Shown in pieces: positions 42,401 to 54,245 of a stretch of DNA of 64,000 bases. Each line of letters opens with the position of its first letter. Position 1 is the stretch's first letter. The position numbers and the translations under genes were made by a program. The notes below the pieces were generated by a model, which searched no databases, was not told the DNA's origin, and saw only the letters and a program-made list of their open reading frames with translations. Source of the stretch: Pristionchus mayeri (Eukaryota > Nematoda > Chromadorea > Rhabditida > Neodiplogasteridae); contig BTRK01000005.1 of the NCBI GenBank assembly GCA_036245805.1, forward strand, positions 41,031,216-41,095,215, given 5' to 3'.

Positions 42401-43533
42401 GAAACACCTAAACTTGTATTTCTGGCAAAATTGTGCGCGAATTGAATTAATGATCATTTCAAATTTCCCGCAAGTAGATTAGTATCTGCCGCACATGTTT
42501 AATGATAAATTAGACCCCCATGAGTGGTAATTGGAACGCACTTATGTTAGTCAATGTTGTTGTAATTTTGGCTTCAGGAGAGTTGATCAAGTTGGCAACG
42601 AATCATCGGCTAACCATAGATTCAGTGAACTATATCTTTGGTTCCGCTTAACATAGCATCATATCTGACATATCTTTTGAAAGATCATTCACACGGCATA
42701 TCACCAAGCTATGGGAGTTTGGTTCATTATTCGTCTCTGCGATCTAGCACCAGGTTAAACAAATTAATAAAATTTCCACAAAATTTAAATTTGTTCTTAC
42801 TAATATTTTTTTTTATAGCCGGCATGGACAGTTCAGCTATTCCCTACAGTTTGAATGTGCATGCACACCCCAAACATATACTAGGAGGCCAGGCAACGGG
42901 AATGTTTGAGAAGAATCCTTCATGGAAATATTGTGAACCTCCGAAATGCGACAAAACTTATGTTACAACCTAATATATTAATCACACGTTGGCCGTCACC
43001 ATTGAAATACGCACAGCGTGTCAAACGGGGGAAAAAGGCGGCGCGGAAACCATATGAAACATATCTCAAATTGAATGACTTTGCCCAAAAATCGAAGGTT
43101 TTTCACACGTTTGCGTACATACAAAATGATAGAGATCGAAATTGAGAAATCTGGTTGGACAATGTCTCCGAAAAGGGTTTCTGCCCATTTCTAGACAATC
43201 GCCATATCTCTATCTCATTTCGCTACCAACTAGTAGTCTTTAGAGTATCGAAAACGATAGTTTTTTGCATAAAATCGAAGGATTTTCACACATTTACGTG
43301 CATAAAAAACGATAGAGGTCGAAATTGAAAAATCTGGTTGACAGATCTCTCCGAAAAGGCCTTCTGCCCATTTCTAGATAAACGCCACCTCTCTATCTCA
43401 TTTCGCTACTGACTAGTAGTCTCTTTTAATTTTGTCAACATATATTCATTTGAAATATGTTTCATCGCGCAAACTTTAATCAGGCAGAAATTCTGACGAA
43501 ATTCGAACGTTTGAAATATGTTTCACATCACCA
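39407..43533 (+). repeat. Tandem duplication, copy 2
   Basis: Begins in the middle of the left arm of the fold-back element and ends at CATCACCAG before unique sequence at 43535. It includes a truncated fold-back element (39407-40448), second copies of the exons and of the 183-bp repeats. Confidence 0.95.
41201..41562 (+). CDS. Second copy of the last two exons
   Basis: Identical to 37074-37435 by virtue of the 4127-bp duplication: exons 41201-41256 and 41497-41562. The upstream exon at 34744 lies outside the unit, so this copy lacks it and is probably not a full gene. Confidence 0.5.
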
Positions 43534-43534
43534 G

Positions 43535-44496
43535 TGCATAGACAAAGAGAAATTGAGCACGCCGTGATAATGATCATTTTTCCCCCGTTTGACACGCTGT
43601 GATACGCTAACGAATATCGTGAGTAGATCGGCGAGGTTAAAAAGGACTCACGAAGAATGTGATATGTTACGGTAGTTATTGAATATCGAAAGGAGGTCGT
43701 TTATTGAAAGGGTAAACATAGTTTTCTTTCGTCATGGCTTGGATCGACCATTGTAGAATTTTTTTCGTCGAGTATTAGACAAAACTGTAAAACATCGAAA
43801 TTCCCGTGATACAAAAAAAATGCAATTTCAGGGTTCCACCATCCAGACAGCTCTAAAATAAAAATTAATTAAATGATCTACCTAATTACTTAATGGTAGG
43901 TATGTAAGCCCGCTTGCGGTTGTGCATTGATGAAGGGGGAAATTAGCGTTTTTTTTCAAACAACAGTGAAACCTAATTCTGTTAATCAGGCAAGTAGTAG
44001 TGATGAAGCCAAGAAAAAAATCGAACATTTCATTTTTGAATGGATTTCTTGTTTTGCCCGTTAATATGTCATTCCCATTGACTGATTAAGTCAGATAAGG
44101 TATCAATTCTACGGCATTCAAAGGGATTGTAATTTTTGTGTTTTAGACCTGGTGATCAGTGCTGTATTAATGGATTGTGAATTTCTCTTAGTTCAAGTGA
44201 CAGTGAAACTCTGATATGTTCTGCGGATCTCATTTCACTAACTTCATATAATTGTCATGTGGAGAACGAGACGGACGATTCACATACAGAGAATTAGCAG
44301 CAGCAGTCGGTACAGTATGGAGAGGATCGGAGAAGAAACGACCCGAAGTGGGCTGTTGTTGCAGCACTGAGGAAAGTAGGAAGGATGAGGAATATATTGA
44401 AATTTAAATGAGGAATATTTATTTCTTGTTACCCTGCACATCGGTGATGCGGTTATACCACTAATGCTGAAGTTGATTTGATACTTCGATAGGATT
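43535..44496. other. Unique DNA with a decayed ISEMKK exon copy
   Basis: TTTTTCCCCCGTTTGACACGCTGTGA at 43579-43604 (quoted in part: CCCCCGTTTGACACGC) is the inverse of a stretch at 43014-43035. From 43627 a dead copy of the ISEMKK exon and its trailing motifs (ATGTTACGGTAGTTATTGAA, GTCGAGTATTAGAC) follow. No other gene seen. Confidence 0.45.
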
Positions 44497-44708
44497 TATC
44501 GTACATGTAAGCGAAATCAGAACGGCCACCGAGAGGCACCGAGAAATTTTCGATTTCTGGCTCTCTGCGAATGCGAATTTTAAAATTCGTGGTTATAATC
44601 ATATTTTTTATCATAGTCGATTTGCCGGAATCGACCCGGACATGCCAGAAATTGAAAATTTCTCGGTGCCTCTCGGTGGCCGTTCTGATTTCGCTGACAT
44701 GTACGATA
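44497..44708. mobile_element. 212-bp hairpin MITE
   Basis: Arms of about 55 bp, TATCGTACATGT...AGCGAAATCAGAACGGCCAC with CGAGAGGCACCGAGAAATTT, are inverted copies around a 100-bp AT-rich loop. One base (A versus a C) differs after ACATGT. Target duplication not clear. Confidence 0.8.
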
Positions 44709-44810
44709 CTCAATATTGGTGAAAACAATTTAACAATTCTATTCAACATTCATATTTGACATAATTTTTACAAAATTTAATTAATGCTGTAAATATATGT
44801 CGGGCTACGC

Positions 44811-46330
44811 CATATCACGCCTATCAAGAGATAATTGAGCCGAATAAAATGGGAATGGGAGCAAAAGTCAGAGTTGGGATTTTCATGGATTTAGGGTTCT
44901 CTAGGGGTGTACCTTCGACCCCCAAAGCAGAAAAACCACAAGTTCTTTCTGGGCTCCGTGGCACCGGGTCGGTCGTTCTGGTATCTGTCTTTGAACGCGT
45001 TTATCTCTATTCTGGTGTGTTTTAGAAAGAAATCCTCTGATGATGACCCCCACTTATTTTCATTACTCTTTCGAACTGTGCAAACCAGATCTTATAATTT
45101 TGACTCGAAACAACGCGTAGGTAAAGATTCCGTTAAGCTTTGAATAATGAATAGAGCTCGCTGTGCTCTTTAAAATGAGTGGCTTGCGGTTAAAATATCA
45201 TACGACTGGGGTGAGTTGTGCCCCTCAAAGTGTTTGAGATGATTTGAAGTCCATTTCATTTCTTATTTCCACCGCCCTATTATCTGTGAGCAGCGTGGAA
45301 TGAAAATGCGAGATATTTGAAATGAGTTTCACGTAATACTTAATTGAACAAGTGTGAGTTTTTATTAACACCTAATGAAACTTATTTTAATTCCGCATCA
45401 TCCCTCTTTCATTTTCATTCCACACTGCACAGCGTGTCAGAAAAAAATTTTCCTTTGTCTTCGGCGGCGCTCCATTTCTCGTTGCTCGCAGAGTGAGGAG
45501 CGGTCAATGAGAGGGAGGAAATGGAATCATTTAATACTCGTAACTTATTCCAAAACTTCCAGAAAAATATGAATAAAACGCCTATCGATGAGTATCACCT
45601 GTCGCAACCTCCAATTTAAAACATACTAATATTGGTGCTTTAGGAAGTAAGTTATTTCAATTTGCAGATGTCGCTCAAGTTTCGAATGGGTTCACCTTTT
45701 AGCATGTATTGCAGCAAAAACACGGAAACTCAAAATTCTGTCTGGCAGAATTCTTACGAAGTGGTTTGATGTTATAACTATGAATTCCGTTTGTCTATAT
45801 CACTGCTCACAGTGCACTGCTGCTCACAGATAGTAGGGCGGAGGAGATAAGGAATGAAATGGACTTAAAATCATATCGAAAACTTTGAGGGGCATAACTC
45901 ACCCCAGGCGTAAGATATTTTAACCGCAAGTCACTCATTTGAAAGAGCACGGCGAGCTATATTTTGTTCGAAGCTTAACGGAATCTTTACCTATACTTTT
46001 TAGAAAAGTGCCTTTGAATGTAGCGTTGTTCAAAATGAAAATTGTAAGGTCTGGTTTGTGCAGTTCGATAGAGAGTGGAAAATAAGTGGGGGTCATAATC
46101 AGCGAATTTATCTGTAACATTCACCAGAAGACAGATAAACGTGTTCAAAGACGGGTACCAGAAAGACCGACCCGGTGCCATGGAGCCCAGGATGAAGTTG
46201 TGGTTTTTTTCTGCTTTGGGGGTCGAAGCTACATCCCTAGAGCACCCGAAATTCATGATAATCCCAAATCTGACCTTTGTCCCCATTCCCGCGGTCAGCT
46301 CGATTCTCTCGTGAGAGGCTCGTGATAAGA
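44811..46330. mobile_element. Large inverted-repeat element, ATATCACGCC family
   Basis: Arms 44811-45302 and 45812-46330 are diverged inverted copies. Shared blocks are CATATCACGCC with GAGATAATTGAGC, CACCGGGTCGGTCGTTCTGG, GACCCCCACTTATTTTC and CCGCCCTANTATCTGTGAGC. About 510 bp separate them. There is no transposase. Partial relatives lie at 5870-5995 and 60480-60850. The ends are not exact. Confidence 0.7.
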
Positions 46331-47002
46331 TCTATCACATAATCGTAATGTCAGAAAATGAAGCGTAGTTAATGGTGTGGTGTGCGAGATTCACAACAAT
46401 CAATGACCGGTCTCCCTGCGATCGAGCAGGAACTGAACACGATATTGATCGGTGAGATAAATTTCGGTAGTTTGACCATTAAAAAAATAAAATATGCATT
46501 TTTAACTGTTAAAAAGTATTTCTTGGAGTAATCTGGTAGATCTGTACTACTCATTTTCCTTAAAATATCGAGAGACACACATCAATTTGATCGGTGAGAC
46601 GGCCTACAATAGCTTGGAATTAATTTTGCGTGAAATTATATTTACAGAATATCAAGTCAAGATTTGATTCGCTAAGTCACCTAATGAATTTGTGCTGCGC
46701 GTCGTAGCTGAGAGAACTGATGAGAGCACTAGCGGGGGTTGCTGATTATCCCCTTTTAAACTTTATTTTTGATAATCGACGCGTCGTTAAATGAATGCTC
46801 ATCTTTGGTACGTTTATGAGCTATTAGTGAAACTTCATTTTAACAGTGTTTTCCATTTTTTCCACGCATTACTGGAACATGATTAGTATGTGGAGTTCGA
46901 CTAGTTCCAGCAAATGTGAAAATTGATAGTCAGGCAGTTCAGTAGCGTAGAAACCTATGCACATTCGATATTTTTGAAATGGTATATTTTTTATTACAAT
47001 CG
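46331..47002. other. Unassigned AT-rich DNA
   Basis: No gene or paired repeat was found. Confidence 0.35.
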
Positions 47003-47279
47003 ATTTCATTGACTACTTAAAGATCCCAAACAGAATATTTTTTTTTGAATTCGCGCCAAGTTCATGAACCGCAATCCCTCGCGCGGTATTTCAAAAAAAT
47101 TGAATTCGCGGTACTACTGATACTGTAATCGATTTAGGTAATCGATTTACAGTATAGTACAAAACAAATTTTGAATTGCCGCGCTTGGGCTTGCGGTTCA
47201 TGCACTTGGCGCGAATTCAAAAAAAAATATTCTGTTTAGGGGATCTTTAAGGCATTTGCATTAAGTAGTCAAATGAAAT
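47003..47279. mobile_element. 277-bp hairpin element
   Basis: Left arm ATTTCATTGACTACTTAAAG, then ATCCCNAACAGAATATT and GAATTCGCGCCAAGTTCATG; the right arm is the inverse with an extra 11-base ATGCAAATGCC-like insertion. The loop contains a second small palindrome, GTAATCGATTTAGGTAATCG. Non-coding MITE. Confidence 0.75.
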
Positions 47280-47327
47280 ACCAAGTGGGTTAAGAATCAG
47301 TGCTGTCCACGCCGCCGGCGACCTCGC

Positions 47328-47970
47328 GACCATGAACCCCGGGTCATGTTTTTTTTTTGGCAGGTGGTGGGTAAACTTCAGTCATGGAAGATAAACCTAA
47401 GGTACCATAACCATCGTCATATTCATCGACTCAACTGGTATTTGTCGGCTACCGTAACCCGCGCTACCGTAACCTGAGTGTTGTGGGCACACCACGATGT
47501 GGTAAAACATACCTTCGACGGATCAGGATAACTTGTCCGTCATACCGTAATCTAGTTACGGTAACCCAAGTACATTACCATATCAACCAATCGTGAACTG
47601 ACTTAATTTTTTAAATGAAATTACCATGAACCCATTCATGGTTCTGCATGGTGTGCGCAACCATGAACCCCGGGTCATGGTTTTTTTGGCAGGTGGTGGG
47701 GAAACTTCAGTCATGGGGGATAAACCTAAGGTGCCATAACCTTCACAATCTACAGTAGCCCAAATTGTATTTGTCGGCTATCGTATCCCGAACTACCGTA
47801 ATCTGAGTGTTGTATGCACACCACAAAGTGGAAAAATTGTTCGAAATTTCGCAGACACGGATCGTTAAACTTCAATTGAAATACCGTACCACAGCTACAG
47901 TAATCCAATTACGGTATCTTCACTGGCTATCATGAACTGACTTATTTATTTATTTATTTAATTTAAAAAT
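47328..47970 (+). repeat. Two tandem copies of a ~327-bp repeat
   Basis: Both begin GACCATGAACCCCGGGTCAT-like, then GGCAGGTGGTGGG, AAACTTCAGTCATGG, GATAAACCTAAGGT and GAGTGTTGT...GCACACCAC, and end near ATGAACTGACTTA. The second copy starts near 47656. Both carry ACCGTAANC words. Not coding. Confidence 0.8.
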
Positions 47971-49794
47971 CAGTTCTTTTTTCCTTCGTTATGAACATCA
48001 ACTAAACATTCAAATTCAATTATTGTTGAACAACTACAGTACCAATTATACGGTAGCAACATCGAATTGTACAAATTAAGCTATGCTGATCTTTCTTGAA
48101 GCATGGAAGTGGTCGGTGAAGCTAACTAATTAGTATTATTGTGCTTTTTGTGAATACATTTTGTAAATTACCGTGGTCCTACAAATAAGAGTTAGTATAC
48201 AGAAGAGTGTTAAACATTTTTTGCAGTAATTAAAATTCGAAGAAGTCGATGTGGTTGAATGCAATCTATCAATGGCGTAGTGCATTTCCAGAATTTTGTT
48301 GTGAACGAGAATATAATAAACTTGAAAATTTATATAAACAATTCAAAATAATTTCATAAAACAGGCGATATGAAATAGATCATTAAGAGATATTGCAAAG
48401 TTTGAAGGAGAATCGTTATTCATGGCATACAATGAAGAAATTTATCTGTCTCCTCATTAGCGGGTGAACATTTTTTACATGAAATATTGTATGTATTAAT
48501 GTTTAATATTCCAATATGATATTCATGTGTTCTAGCCTAGATAATAACGGGATATGACATTATCGAGGACGGCTTCCGTGGAGACATCCGGATAGCTGCA
48601 TCAATGGAGTTCCAAAGGAGGGTTACCGGTCACATAGCATGGTCACACATCGCTATAAGGGTAGGCGAGGACTGATATCACATCATGAGGATTATTCAAC
48701 AGGGATCTCCTGTAATATTGCAGGAACCGATGTGATGCAACAATGTTTTGGGTCATGGATTTCGCTGAATTCGGAAAGAATGGCCAAAGTGAGGACGACG
48801 AACACACCTATCAACTTTTTTTTTTCACCTACCACTTTGGAAGACTGTATCTCGGTCCATTGTTGACCTACAGCGACCGCATATTTGTCAAATCGATGCG
48901 AATTTGTGTGATCTACAATAAGCTACCTAACACTGCGTCTCTATCATCAACAACCATATTGAAATTTATTCATCAAGTGTGCAATGTGGTGGGCACTTTT
49001 TGGAATTATACTGTTACTCCGGACAAATGATCATTGATTACGTTTTATGGAAGCACAGTGTCGTGCGAATCAGGTCCTCGCATTATCTAAAACCAATATT
49101 AATATTGAAACCACAATGCGCCCGATTATTTGTGAATTTATTTTTCTTTCCGCAATTACTCTTTCGTGTCCGTCTGATTCTGTACGGTGGATGATCGCTC
49201 AATGAATATACAAGAATCTTTGAGAGGACTAGAGTTCTTTTTTTATGAAATGACAAGCAAAGACTGAACTAAAAAGCGATGGAGACAGTGGCTAAATTAA
49301 TCTTTTGAAACAGGAATATTACTGGCAAAATCGGTAGAGTCCAAAAAAAGATACGAAACAGGCGTAACATTACAATCCTCCATCCTGTGTTAATCTCATT
49401 ACTGCAGCGTGGCGAGCGGCCCTGCAGCAGTGACAATAAGACAGCCGACTCCATCCGTCACTGGTTGCTCACGAGAAGAATGTAGAACATCATTCCTGAG
49501 TGAGAGTGTTGTTTTTCGAAGAGCAATGATCCAACAAACAGGATCAATGGAGTGACGATAAATCAACATGTTAAATCGAGGATCAAGCTGGTAATTACAG
49601 ACGATTTTGTTTTTGTTTTTTAATATATTCGCTTTCTTATTAACATCTCACAACGTCTGTTTCCCTATTATCTAAATTAATTAGTTTTTACTTGCGAAAG
49701 AGCGGATATTATATATTTTTTTATTTTCTCACCTGACATGAAAATCTGGCGAAGAGCGTCACACCAAAACAATACAATCATAATTCAAAATAAA
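47971..49794. other. Unassigned DNA with weak coding hints
   Basis: 48541-48669 (+) reads ITGYDIIEDGFRGDIRIAAS and onward to a TGA, and 48743-49030 (+) is open for 95 codons with balanced composition (WVMDFAEFGKNGQ, YNKLPNTASLSSTTIL). The two are in different frames with no convincing splice pair. No family recognised. Confidence 0.25.
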
Positions 49795-49956
49795 TCAAAA
49801 TGCGGTAATATTTGACAAAGCTAAGCATTTATCGCTCGTCTGCTCCTCCAGACACTCTTCGCGTTGAGATTCCGCCTGCATCCATATTGTAGGCGTTGCC
49901 GTTGAATCATCACTGTCTTTACCGATATGGAATTGCACAGCTATTGATATGAACAT
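49795..49956 (-). CDS. Small ORF, 53 codons, unrecognised
   Basis: From an ATG at 49954-49956 to a TGA at 49795-49797 the minus strand reads MFISIAVQFHIGKDSDDSTA and continues with an acidic, Gln-rich part (WMQAESQREECLEEQTSDKC). Base composition of the middle is higher in GC than the flanks. It could be an exon; no partner found. Confidence 0.25.
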   Translation of the reverse strand: MFISIAVQFHIGKDSDDSTATPTIWMQAESQREECLEEQTSDKCLALSNITAF

Positions 49957-50500
49957 ATATAACAAAAATTTGGAAAAAAATCTCCCATGCGTTTTTCCGC
50001 AATTGATAGTATAATTTTACAACTAATCAGGTCACAATCACGCCTAGGAAAATAGTAAATAATTTGTATATTTTTATAAAAGTTCCAGTGCAAGAAGAAC
50101 TGCCTAAGAAAACGCACAAATGATATAAGAGAATCGTGAAACACCATCGCGCCTGCACGTAGTTTATAGATTTCTTTGCACGTGGAGCTTCGTTTGTATC
50201 TGCCCAACTCGTTGTCTCACTCTTATGAATCACCCACTTTTTGTATCAAATGGGTCTGCTGCAGGCTGCACACTTACGGAGATAGCCGCGACTGCAGCTG
50301 CTTCCAGTCTATAAAATAATCATGTCTTTGAAAAAGCCAGTCTACAAAGGGAAAATGAGGAGATGCACAGGATAATCCGTGCTGAGTAATCGGAATGCAT
50401 TTCAATCTAATTAATTCGCGTTTCACGACTAGTACACCAAGTAGTGGTCAGTGTCAGACCGATATAATTCTGCCATCAATTCAATAAATTACTTTATCAG

Positions 50501-50575
50501 CAGGCGGTGTTGCCGATGACCGATCAAGCGAAGGATGAGCAGCCTGATTGTGAGAAGGAACAAGTGTTGTTTTAA
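50501..50575 (+). CDS. Candidate terminal exon, unrecognised
   Basis: Acceptor TTACTTTATCAG is followed by 24 codons, QAVLPMTDQAKDEQPDCEKE then QVLF, and TAA. The acidic, hydrophilic sequence and codon composition stand out from the AT-rich flanks. Upstream exons are not identified. Confidence 0.4.
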   Translation, partial: QAVLPMTDQAKDEQPDCEKEQVLF

Positions 50576-51295
50576 GAAATGGCTATTCGCTCGAATTACT
50601 ACAACGGTCAATGGAGTAAGACTAAGTGAATATGTAGAAACCAGAATATAACAGGCATAAACATCCGATTATTGCGTTTTCGTGTCTTCAATCACTCAAT
50701 GTAATTCCGTACATCTCAATCACTTTGCAGATGACACAGGAACGATTCGAACCCCATCTTTTGTTCCGACACGAGAAACTTGGAGTCGGAATGGTTGAAT
50801 TAGCTCACGACTGCATGTTGCATTGATTATATCGAAATAGTTGTGAGATTAACCACCATTACAACCATAAATAAAATTGATGAATCAAGAAGACGTTTAA
50901 AATTGTGCGAATTTGTGAAGCACAGTTTCACCTTGACAAAAATTGATCAAGAATTCGGTCTATTCAATTGTTCATCATAACAACAACACCTCGTTGACGT
51001 CAGTGCCCAGAGAGGGGAACCAGAGGGAGCAACGCACCTGCATGAAAGAATTTTTTAGAAGTCTCGATAGATCTCCCGATTCCCTTGAATTTCACCTCTG
51101 GTATATTGACCAGTAATGACTCCAACGCTTAATGATGATCAATGTTTGAGGGTGAATAAAATACAGCAAATGATACACGGCAGATTTGATTTTAACTCCG
51201 ATCATTCTGGGTTTAACTCCGATCATCTTGATTTGATTATCGATTTGATCGACTTGATTTGATTATCTTGCAGAATGATCTTGAGAACCCAGATC

Positions 51296-51540
51296 ATTCT
51301 GGGTTCTCAAGTGAGTGGCGAGCTGTCGAGTGCGATTTTGTCTCCCCGTCTCCGGTTCCACCCGCCCAGTGTCCCTCTCCCAGAAGCGTTGGCACGCGGG
51401 AGTTGTACGCTACCACGATGGTCGCCACTTCTACGTCGGAACCATCAATGTCAGGACGCTCGGCCCAAGGGAGAAGCAGAAGGAGATGGAACTCGCCCTC
51501 GACAAGACCAAGTGGGACGTGATTGTAGTGCCGCAGAGAT
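51296..51540 (+). mobile_element. 5' fragment of a second RTE-like element
   Basis: From ATCATTCTGGGTTCTCAAGT this matches the 5' end of the element at 9182-12119, including the leader and the start of the endonuclease (RHFYVGTINVRTLGPREKQ). One frameshift lies before that Met-equivalent region. The match stops about 51530, soon after KWDVIVV, so only some 80 residues remain. Upstream, GAGAACCCAGATCATTCTGG makes a short palindrome with the element end. Confidence 0.85.
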
Positions 51541-51672
51541 TTCAGGTGGGACAATCACCTCTGCTACAATTGCAGAAGCCCTGATCATGAGTCCAAGCTC
51601 TGCAAAAAGCCGCCTTGTCCAAAGTGTCGCAAGAAACACGATCTCTCCTTTTGCCCTGCCGTTCACTCCTAA
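51529..51672 (+). pseudogene. Retroelement zinc-knuckle fragment, BEL/Pao-like
   Basis: In a frame open from 51529 to a TAA at 51670 the sequence reads WDNHLCYNCRSPDHESKLC, then KKPPCPKCRKKHDLSFCP. This is a CX2CX4HX4C knuckle followed by a CX2CX3HX4C knuckle, the paired pattern seen in BEL/Pao gag proteins. Nothing else of such an element is visible. It abuts the RTE fragment. Confidence 0.6.
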
Positions 51673-52592
51673 TTTCGACCTGTCATCGATAAAACTGCAT
51701 AATCCCCCTCTCCCTGACATACAGTAAGCTCTATTCATATTTCTCAATCCTTCATACAACGGCGTACTATGTCCATTCGCATGACTCAAATGTTCCATTT
51801 CCCCCTCTTCATGCACTCTGACACTCGGAAGATGAGAGATAAGATCGTTACAGCGCCCTGTTCCAAGGGACGAGCGAGGATAAATGTTTTTCGTACTCTC
51901 AAAGCCAGGGCGAGGACAAGGGACCAAAAGAGTAATAATGCCACTCCTTTTCAGGATTCACTATTCCTTATTACCTACCTAACCCCCCTTCCCCTTCCTG
52001 TCCTATACAACCCTCCCACTGTCCCGCTGCCTCACGCAACCCCCCCCCCCTTCGTCCTCACTTTATTTCAGAATCAACTCTCTCCTCCTATCCAAACCGG
52101 CTCCATCTTCGCGTTCGCAAATCGGGTGATGGTTCCATTCATTTTCTTCTTTTCTCCCACCTACTTTTCATTTTTTTTCTTTTCTTTGTTTTATAATTCT
52201 TCACTCAATTCAAGTGTCCAATTCAGTGTCACATACTTTCCAGACCACTTTCTCTATCCTCTCCTCCATTCGAACCGTGCCGACACCCAATGAACATCGA
52301 AGACACGAAGACAATTCTACGAGCCAGCGAGAGGGTCCCTTCATCAGACCGCCATCAGAACGGTATCCCGGGATGATGCCCGCCTGTCCCCCCATTCCTC
52401 CGTACCATTTTACCCCACGCATGTTCACACGTATCTTCCTAATATACGTATTATTATCTCTCGTGATTCCTAGAACTACTGGAGTGCAACGGTGCCGTTA
52501 AGAAAGCATACGGGCTCCTCCCACCGACCCCTGGGAGTTTAGGTCGAAAGCGTAGAGGATATGTTTTTATCGCTGTTATGTTTGTTTGTATA
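51673..52592. other. Unassigned pyrimidine-rich DNA
   Basis: CT-rich plus strand with a C run at 52040-52050 and a T run near 52165. The open frames on both strands reflect this skew. No gene recognised. Confidence 0.4.
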
Positions 52593-52594
52593 TA

Positions 52595-53802
52595 TTAGGT
52601 TGAGTAGAAAGTAATGTCGCATTTTGAGGACCCATTTCAATACTCTCGTTCTCATGTCTTTGATAACAGCAGAAGCCCTATTTTTCAAGTTAATGAAGTA
52701 CTCAAGGGTGCATTTTAGATATGATTTAGATTTGGTAATCACTGCCTGTCTAAACGAGTTAAATCTATAAGTTCGTAAATGAGGGTTCATGTTTTCATAA
52801 CACAATCACGTTCTTATTAATTTCTACTTTTACAACAAAGATAGGTAAACATCAAATAGGGCATCCATATCAGGGACATGTCCCTTCGCTAACGCTGTGC
52901 GAAGTTGGTTCGATACAGCCATCAATAAGCGGTTTAATCTAATTGATTAGATTCAGTCTGATGAATCTACATCTTCAGTCGTTAAGCGCCCACTTTTAGG
53001 AGCAGACAGTAGCCTCAACCCCACTATGCGCAATCTCAACATCACTATTGGGGGTAAATATTACATCATGAGCCATGGGCTTTAATTGTTCCGAAGCGTG
53101 TGAAAATATGAAATTTATTTTCACGTCTGAAACAGGGATTCTCACAATATGGGGTGATTCCTAAGTGGATTGCGCAAAAAATGAGCACAATTGATCACGT
53201 GATCTTGCAGCATGGTAGGCAGGATAACATTCCAAAGGCCATTTTCGCTATCTAAAAATTCGATTACTTTATCAAATAAGTCAAAAATCCATTGATTCAA
53301 ACTATAACTTAACTTTGTGCCCATAACTTTGTGCAAGAATATAATGGTTGTTGTCTGTGTTCACAACTGACATAATTTCAAGGTCCAACTCGAAAGGACC
53401 CATCCCGGAGGTGACATTCTATACCTCTTACTCCACATGGCTTGCGAGGTCCCTGTAAACGCTTCACTTCCTGGGAAGGCCTGTTGTTGATGATACATTC
53501 TACTTTACTTATTTTATTCCTCAGTCATTGCACATTTCAATGATCACTTGATCGGAGCCCTATCTAACTTCTTAGATGAACGGCAAGTCAAAGATCACGA
53601 GTCATTGAAATGCAAATGATCAACTTATTCGAATCATAGCTCCCAACATATTGCGAGTGCGATGTCCGTAACAACTTTAATTTATAGCACTGGACTATCC
53701 ACACTATTCCTTAGAATATCTAAATGGTGCACCCGTTTGAACCATAGTAGTAACCAAACGTTTAAATATCAAAAATACGAAAAAACTTTCTACTCAACCT
53801 GA
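52595..53802. mobile_element. Mariner-type MITE, 1208 bp
   Basis: Left end TTAGGTTGAGTAGAAAGTAA and right end, inverse TCAGGTTGAGTAGAAAGTTT, flanked by TA (52593-52594, 53803-53804). No transposase ORF was recognised inside. Confidence 0.75.
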
Positions 53803-53804
53803 TA

Positions 53805-54245
53805 TTACCAATTCTCATCACCTCAACTTGATTTTATGTTTGTTTTTATGTTATGATCTTCTCTATATAGAATCACCACTCTTTTCGTGTGCCCCCGGAG
53901 TGTGTCGGCACGGTTTAGGTGGCTCATAGGCCCGCCCCTGTCCCCCTCTCGCAGACGCCCCTCTCGCTTCTCTCTTCTCTTCGGTTGGAACATTAACGAT
54001 AAACGGTTGATTCGGAAACCGTTCTGTGTTCTCATTCGGAATACTCAGTCGACATTAGGGTCCTTTGGTCGGTCTATCGGTGGACATTCGGGTCCATTCG
54101 TTGGTCTATCGGTTCCTCGGTCTCTCTATTATTTCGGTCTCTTCGGCATTCATTATCTCACTATCGGCTAAACGCATTCTACCACTCTACCCCGTAAATG
54201 TGGTGGATAGCGTGTCCATGTTTCATAAACGTTTCTCTCGTTTAG
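53805..54245. other. Upstream flank of the candidate gene
   Basis: Moderate GC. A 12-base GTGCCGACAC-type word at 53901 is the inverse of one at 52275. No further exon is confidently seen. Confidence 0.35.

Noticed and set aside
51451..51927. 158-codon minus-strand ORF
   Set aside because: Antisense to the RTE fragment and zinc knuckle; no recognisable domain.
52270..53916. Short inverted words GTGCCGACAC flanking the 52595-53802 MITE
   Set aside because: About 13 bases only, unequal distances from the element and no extended pairing; likely chance.
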